Assembly: GCA_037179385.1 (NCBI GenBank)
Contig: CM074196.1
Coordinates: 32,884,486-32,948,485, forward strand
Direction: 5' to 3'
Length of the DNA: 64,000 nucleotides
DNA from: Holothuria scabra
Lineage: Eukaryota; Echinodermata; Holothuroidea; Aspidochirotida; Holothuriidae
Numbering within the stretch: position 1 is the stretch's first letter; the number at the start of each line of letters is the position of its first letter. A model generated the notes under the pieces. That model was not told where the DNA came from. It worked only from the letters and a program-made list of their open reading frames with translations, and did no database searches. Made by a program: the position numbers and the translations under genes. Positions 57,985-64,000 of this stretch are shown in pieces.

Positions 57985-58117
57985 CCTTCAATCATCACTG
58001 AATAGAAGGGTTTGAAATTCATGTAGACATTAAATGAAAACGATATAAGGCTATAATGGACCCCACTAATGGCAGCGTCCAGCCAGTAAATACAAGCTCT
58101 GATTGGATTCGTCTATA
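57985..58117 (-). mobile_element. MITE family A, copy 5, half element
   Basis: Reverse complement reads TATAGACGAATCCAATCAGA, GCCATTAGTGGGGTCC, TAGCCTTATATCG, CATTTAATGTCTACATGAAT, matching the left half of the family. The right half is missing. Confidence 0.6.
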
Positions 58118-58254
58118 CGTACGTTGTAGTGAACAGGCCTGTAACGCTAATGGTACTGTATTGTCGTATAAGGGGTTTTATTGCACTCTTCGGCCGGTAC
58201 TTTTTCCGTTTTTTATCCATGGAGGATGAAGAATGGTTACAAGGGCTTTTAGGA

Positions 58255-58320
58255 GGATAACGCACGGCCACGTGACCACAATTAATGGACCAATAGGAGT
58301 TGAGGATAATTACCCAGAAT
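58255..58320 (-). repeat. Dispersed repeat family Y, copy 3
   Basis: Reverse complement contains CTATTGGTCCATTAATTGTG and GTGGCCGTGCGTTATCC. Confidence 0.45.
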
Positions 58321-58324
58321 GAAT

Positions 58325-59425
58325 GAACAAATATTTCTAACCTTCGGTTTTAGCATCTCGTTTTCTCTTCTGAACTGATTGTCTACTAGATTAAAAAAGA
58401 AAGATTGGCGTTGTCTTTCAGACTAAATAAAAGTTTTTTCGTGTCAATTACTTGTGAATATTTGTCCGGCAAAAAAATTCCCACAGGTACAAGACTATTT
58501 GACCTCCACTACATTGTAACTAATTACAACATTAGGCCGTGATAAATTTTGTCAAGTTTTAGTAAATGTATGTGGTGCAGAGTTGCAGTTGTGAACAAAT
58601 TGCATAAAAAATTCTGATTGCCTATTTAAAAAGACAACCGATTAATTGCGATAAATAAAATGGAGAAGTAGAAATAACTTTTAATTTCGTGATCTGAAAT
58701 AATGCCTTCGATAATTATGATTGCGTTAAACATTATGAGATAAACACTCGATAAACAAACCGCGTTTAACACACAGATAGCGTGAACAACAGGCACGTGG
58801 GCTAATTTCAGACAAAATTAAAACACTTTTTACAACAAGAAGGCAAGGTTCCGGCGTTGTGTAGGGATACAACACCACAAGTGAGGGCCCCTCTTTCATT
58901 TACCTTTGACCTAAAAAAAGACATTTTTGAATATCCTTTAAAAAACAGTTTCGTGATATGCATTTAGGTTCGGCAGAGTGTTGCTTATTCACCGGTTTTC
59001 CAAGCCGTGCGCATGAACAGTTGAAATTATGAAATAGCTTTGTTGATTCAGGATCTAGTTCCAGTTTCGTCGCTTCCATTACCGCCAGGTACGCTTTGCA
59101 CTCTTTCAGAGAGCAAAGTAATAGGGGTTCTTTTGAATGAGCACTTGACGTCTCTTTGAGTTATCAGCGCATTTCCCCCACCACACGTTTCTCGTGACAG
59201 CATGCCAGCTGCGGCTAAAAAAAATCTCTTCTCTCTTTTATACTTCAAGTAAGAGTTTCCCTCTTGAAGTGAATCTTTTCCATCACCGACCGTTTAACCT
59301 TTCAACATGTCTGACGTTGTAGCAAGGTATAGAGTAGGCCTTCCTTGTGAGCGTTTGTTCTTTTGAAGGACCGGGAATTTTTTTATAGTTTTGTTAATTC
59401 TAACTATCGATCCAACCTTCAGTTT
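58325..59425. other. Unassigned intergenic sequence
   Basis: No supported features. Confidence 0.4.
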
Positions 59426-59432
59426 ATTCGAC

Positions 59433-60135
59433 CAGGGAGGTGTTATTAGATGGAGATCCATCGAGAACCTTTTTCTTTGAGACGTAGTAGTTGCCGACAC
59501 TAATCTCTTTTGTGTATTGTTCTCTACGATTCAATAGGCTTAACACTGAGGTATTAGCAAGTGTTCAAGCCTGGTATGTCGTCTGCTAGGCGTCGGACAG
59601 CAGATTGGGAAATTTGTCCCTTGCCTTAATATTGCCAGTCGCTTAAGGATGAAAATTAATTTGACTATTTCGACGCGTCTCGACGCGGATTACAACATAC
59701 TTGTCTTGTTCTCTGTATTTTACTCTATTTGGGTGTGCAATTCCGACCATGCGAGCGAATGCGAGTATTGATGAAAATCCGATAGCAATGTTTAGTCTTA
59801 TTCCTCTTTTTCTCATTTGCATAAGTCATCAGAATTGGTCTATAGCCAGGATCATTGTGATCATTAGCAATAGCCAGTCGTTTGAAATGCCGAGATAGTG
59901 TCTTGCACTTCTTTGTCGGCAACTAGTTACACATAAAAGCATTGTTCCAAATAATCCCTTTTGTTGGAGTCACCGTAGGTATGAATGAGGTTGCCTAGGT
60001 ATTAAACAAAGGAATTCCACGCCCTTTAGCTCAATAATCCAGAAATAAAGGAGTTAATGTCCACTTTGGAATCAATCTAATTGGATTAGCATAAATTAAA
60101 GATTCGATAGATCTCCATCTAATAACACCTCCCTG
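59433..60135. mobile_element. CAGGGAGGTG-family inverted-repeat element, 7-bp TSD
   Basis: 703 bp with 32-bp inverted ends beginning CAGGGAGGTGTTATTAGATG and running through GAGATC to ATCGA, with one mismatch. Exact attcgac at 59426-59432 and 60136-60142 gives a 7-bp duplication. No transposase frame is present. The 29-bp element at 5729-5757 and a solo CAGGGAGGTGTGATC at 17912 carry the same terminus. The superfamily is uncertain. Confidence 0.85.
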
Positions 60136-60144
60136 ATTCGACAG

Positions 60145-61060
60145 ACTGTGCTTATGGTTGCTATCAATTACACAGCCCGTTTTTCGAAACTGAAGGAAGC
60201 TTAATATGCACAGATGAATCTAGCAACCTACTTTTAATTTTAGACACGTACGGGCTCTTCCTTTAATTTCATTTTGTTTTCTTCAATTAAAGAAAAACAT
60301 CTTCAAGAAGCGGTAAATAAGTTAAATAGGTTACACAAAGTATCGTGATGAGGTGCCCTTGGTGATGTAAATTAAGTTTAACATGCATGTAAATATCTTA
60401 TAATGAATAAATCATGAATTTGAGTGTGGAAGGGAGGATTGTTATAGCTGCCTGGCTTATTTCTATTTTCATATGCACTTGGAAGAAAGGTTGAAAAGAT
60501 TCGCATCGGAAATACACTGATTTAAACACATGGCTTCGTAGTTAATAAAAACAGATCCTGAATGTCTACTCCAACCAGGATTGTGTTCAACTGCTCTTCA
60601 ACCATATTGCAGGTTATAACAACCATGATAACAATTATCAAAATGTTAAGGGTTCAATCTAAACATCTTTAACGAGAAGTTACTTTAAATATCTCAGCTG
60701 TCTATTCCGGATACTGGATTCGCTACAGTAAAGTCAAACCTAGAAATAGAGGAATAATGCATGCATAATGAATAGTGCATGCATGACCAAGATCCTGATT
60801 CAATTAAACCAGTTTGTGTTTAAATAGTTTAAAGGAACCAAGAATGATTCGTGCATTGAGCACTGGATAATGCACAGACGGGGCTGAATGCAAACTTGCG
60901 ACGGTCAAGCCCGAGAGCATCCAGCGAAATACATTAACCCCGATCGTGCATTATTCTGTTGACCTGTTTTGTTTGATGATGGGAAAATATGAAAAAGTTG
61001 TGAATAATCTGCATTAAAAGAAGCACAACGCTGAGTAAATTGGAGTAGTGCAGTTATCAA
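60145..61060. other. Unassigned intergenic sequence
   Basis: ATGCATGCATAATGAATAGT and its near repeats around 60755-60790 and GATAATGCACAGACGG near 60866 are the only visible motif repetitions. No gene supported. Confidence 0.35.
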
Positions 61061-61064
61061 TTAC

Positions 61065-61140
61065 CGTGAGTTTATATTTGGATAACGCACGGTCACTACG
61101 ACCGCATGAACCAATCGAAGTTGAGGATCATTACTAAGTC
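61065..61140 (-). repeat. Dispersed repeat family Y, copy 4
   Basis: Reverse complement contains CGATTGGTTCATGCGG, GTGACCGTGCGTTATCC and AAACTCACGGTA. Confidence 0.5.
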
Positions 61141-61144
61141 AAAA

Positions 61145-63020
61145 TGAAAATGTGGACTAACTAAATGGTGGGTAGTTTTCCCTGGCTAACAAGTTTTCAA
61201 TATCTGTCATTGTACAATTTACTTGTTTAAAAATATGCAGACTGAATGGTTCTTCGAGTTTAAGCTTTTGTCTGGATGTTCTTGTAAGGAAGAATCTACC
61301 AGACGTAAACTAATCTCAGCACAAACAAGGGACATTGTATGATATACTTGAAAATCTGACTACGATAAGTAGCTTCCTACAGATAATAGATGGACAAATA
61401 GACATTTGCGCGGGGTAAGCTTAAGGTGACGACAGCGAGGTATAGACTGATTTACAGAAAACGTGACCCATTAGAACTAAGAACTTCGAATTGCCTTTAA
61501 GCGCCAAAAGGCAAAGAGTGTTCTTGTTGACAATCAGTCCTACATAAGGTTTCGTCAATAAAGGTTACCAGGAGTACGAATGAAAGGAAGCTCTCTGATA
61601 CTTGAATCATCCCTCTCGAAGGTTTCTTTTAAGTAAGAGGCTGTTGTCAAATTTTGCCCACAGGTGGGGACAATTTTAACTGACATCCTTTTTCTAAGTG
61701 ACAAAATGCTGCAGTTGACAGCTGACATAATGCAAACGAAGTTGTCTTCTTGCTGGTGTACTGACGAATCACAAAAAATAAATCTCATAAAATTGTTGAT
61801 TTGCAATTCACATAGTGATAAATGTCATCTCAGTTGGATAATTTTTGCTTAAATAACCATGCATTTGTGTTTCAAGAAGTAAAACTATTAAACGTTTCAC
61901 AAATTCACCTGACTTTTCAACGCTAAAATCATAGAAAGATTTGGAAAAAGATGCATTCTGAAAACTCTTAAACAATGGCAGTCAAATAAAGTGCCGGTAC
62001 TACTGAAAACGTTCAAATTTTATGCATAATTGATCACTTCGTTGTCAAAATTGGCCGATGTTCTTAAGACGGTGCACTATATCTAAATGAAAATGTTCTC
62101 ACATTCATCCCTATACGTCAATTGGCTTTTTTCAATACGTTAGAAAAAGGGACGAATTACCACGGGCCGTCAATATTATTTTTCCGTAAACTGAATTGTT
62201 GATCAAATTGTTACGAGGAATCGATTAGACTATTGTCGATACATTGGTGATATCGATAATTGAGCTATTTTGAACGAATTCCGTGCCGAGGTTTTTGTTC
62301 GGTACCTCGATTTTAATTTCGCTGATACAGATCAAACCTTTATTTATTTATTTTTTCTATCATGGGATTTAATCAAACGTTTGTTGAATGTAGCTGTCTC
62401 AACTGCAACCTAAAAGCCTCTAGAAGAACTGATACAGTCTCTATAGTCACCGCTTTTTTGAAATGTGCATGACACTGATGTCACTAAACTCGTAAACTTA
62501 GAGATTGTTGAAGCAAATTTTTATAAAAATAGAGAAAATATCGTTCTCGTTGGATAACAAAACGAGTGTTCCCCCAATTAAATGATGAAAACATTTTAAA
62601 GGGAAGAACTTCCCCGTTGGCATCTGTACACGCGAACAGACAAATTGTTTACATGGCACAATGGTGAACATTCTCCAACACCTTTATAACGTAGTAACAT
62701 TTCCATAGCAGCAATAATTAGTTACAATGTACACATTAATCAGAACACACTTATAAAAAAAATCAGATATATAAACAGATGAATAAAATTGCTGGAGAAA
62801 TCAACAGTATTTTACTTCCGAAAATGATTCGTGTAATTTTTAGCGTTTAGAAAAAGTTACAAAATAAGTAAATCTATAACGGTTACAACCATCTGACGAA
62901 GAAAATTTATCGTCATGTAGCAAACTCCCATATATGTTCATGTTTAGGAAAAATTGAAGCATGGCTTATTTATTGTACAATGACTTGATACACTCTCCTG
63001 ATATTGCAAAAATGCCAAGG
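61145..63020. other. Unassigned intergenic sequence
   Basis: No supported gene, RNA or element. Confidence 0.4.
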
Positions 63021-63022
63021 TC

Positions 63023-63652
<630 letters not shown>

Positions 63653-64000
63653 TGTATCACACAATATTGTAATGATGGTGATCTTTGCTATTTTCCTCCT
63701 CCTAACAGTCTTGCTAACTCAACGAATGTGATGAAGTTTAAAAATACAGACATGCAGTCCTTTCAGATGTTTACTGTTAAACATCATTCGACTGTTGTTA
63801 AAACCCTAACGAGCATGCTGACAAACTTGTCACCCAGATTTGAATATTAGGACACTTCTGATTGACAGACTATCCTGTGAGGATTGTAGGAAGAAATAAT
63901 ACCCATTGATGATACATTGGAAAATTTGGAAAAAGAGGTACGCGATGTCTTGTCTCCTATTTAAAGCCAAGTCGTGATCTTGATTCATGAATGCTGGATA

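Overview
The window reads as a gene-poor, AT-rich animal nuclear sequence made almost entirely of transposable-element (TE) remains and unrecognised intergenic DNA. No host gene could be supported: open frames are short, or are retrotransposon pieces or simple-repeat artefacts. The mix of hAT-like elements with CAGTGGCGTAGC ends, L1/Tx1-like and CR1/L2-like non-LTR elements, a Penelope-like fragment, tRNA-derived SINEs and many short inverted-repeat elements suggests a marine invertebrate. An echinoderm or another invertebrate deuterostome is a guess from style, not a demonstrated identity.

Layout. 1-6.2 kb: hAT-like termini, one complete 1,988-bp non-autonomous hAT with an 8-bp target-site duplication (TSD), a TTAA-flanked MITE, a 29-bp miniature inverted-repeat insertion and a 155-bp tandem duplication. 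6.2-16.7 kb: mostly unrecognised, with one MITE, a degenerate minisatellite and a dispersed repeat. 16.7-19.5 kb: a 2,736-bp hAT-like element with a perfect TSD. 23.1-25.6 kb: a cluster of an AT palindrome, a Penelope-like fragment with 66-bp perfect inverted repeats between (AT)n tracts, and a dead CR1/L2-like reverse transcriptase. 27.8-29.0 kb: dispersed repeat, TTAA MITE, and a retroelement 3' end with a long pentamer-rich tail. 30.0-32.3 kb: an element whose terminus plus flank has become a ~175-bp tandem array, one unit of which carries a palindromic MITE; then a hAT carrying a 5'-truncated retrotransposon tail. 32.9-34.8 kb: a MITE split by a hAT. 37-41 kb: a SINE, a foldback-rich segment, an inverted-repeat element with a 5-bp TSD and a retroelement C-terminus. 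44-51.6 kb: several MITEs and a young 5'-truncated Tx1/L1-like element (TSD, A-tail, two coding lesions) sitting in a SINE. 53.5-60.2 kb: scattered MITEs, including a 703-bp element with 32-bp inverted repeats. 63.0-63.65 kb: a 630-bp uninterrupted (AAAG)n tract.

Several families recur within the window, so element boundaries could be set by comparing copies and reading TSDs: 8 bp for hAT, TTAA for one MITE family, 5 bp for the CAGTTCGGGAGATAACC family, 7 bp for the CAGGGAGGTG family, TA for the GAGGCTTT family and 3 bp for the AGGTGCGTTCG MITE. Insertion order can be read in four nests. Family names rest on motif and TSD reading by eye; no database search was possible.
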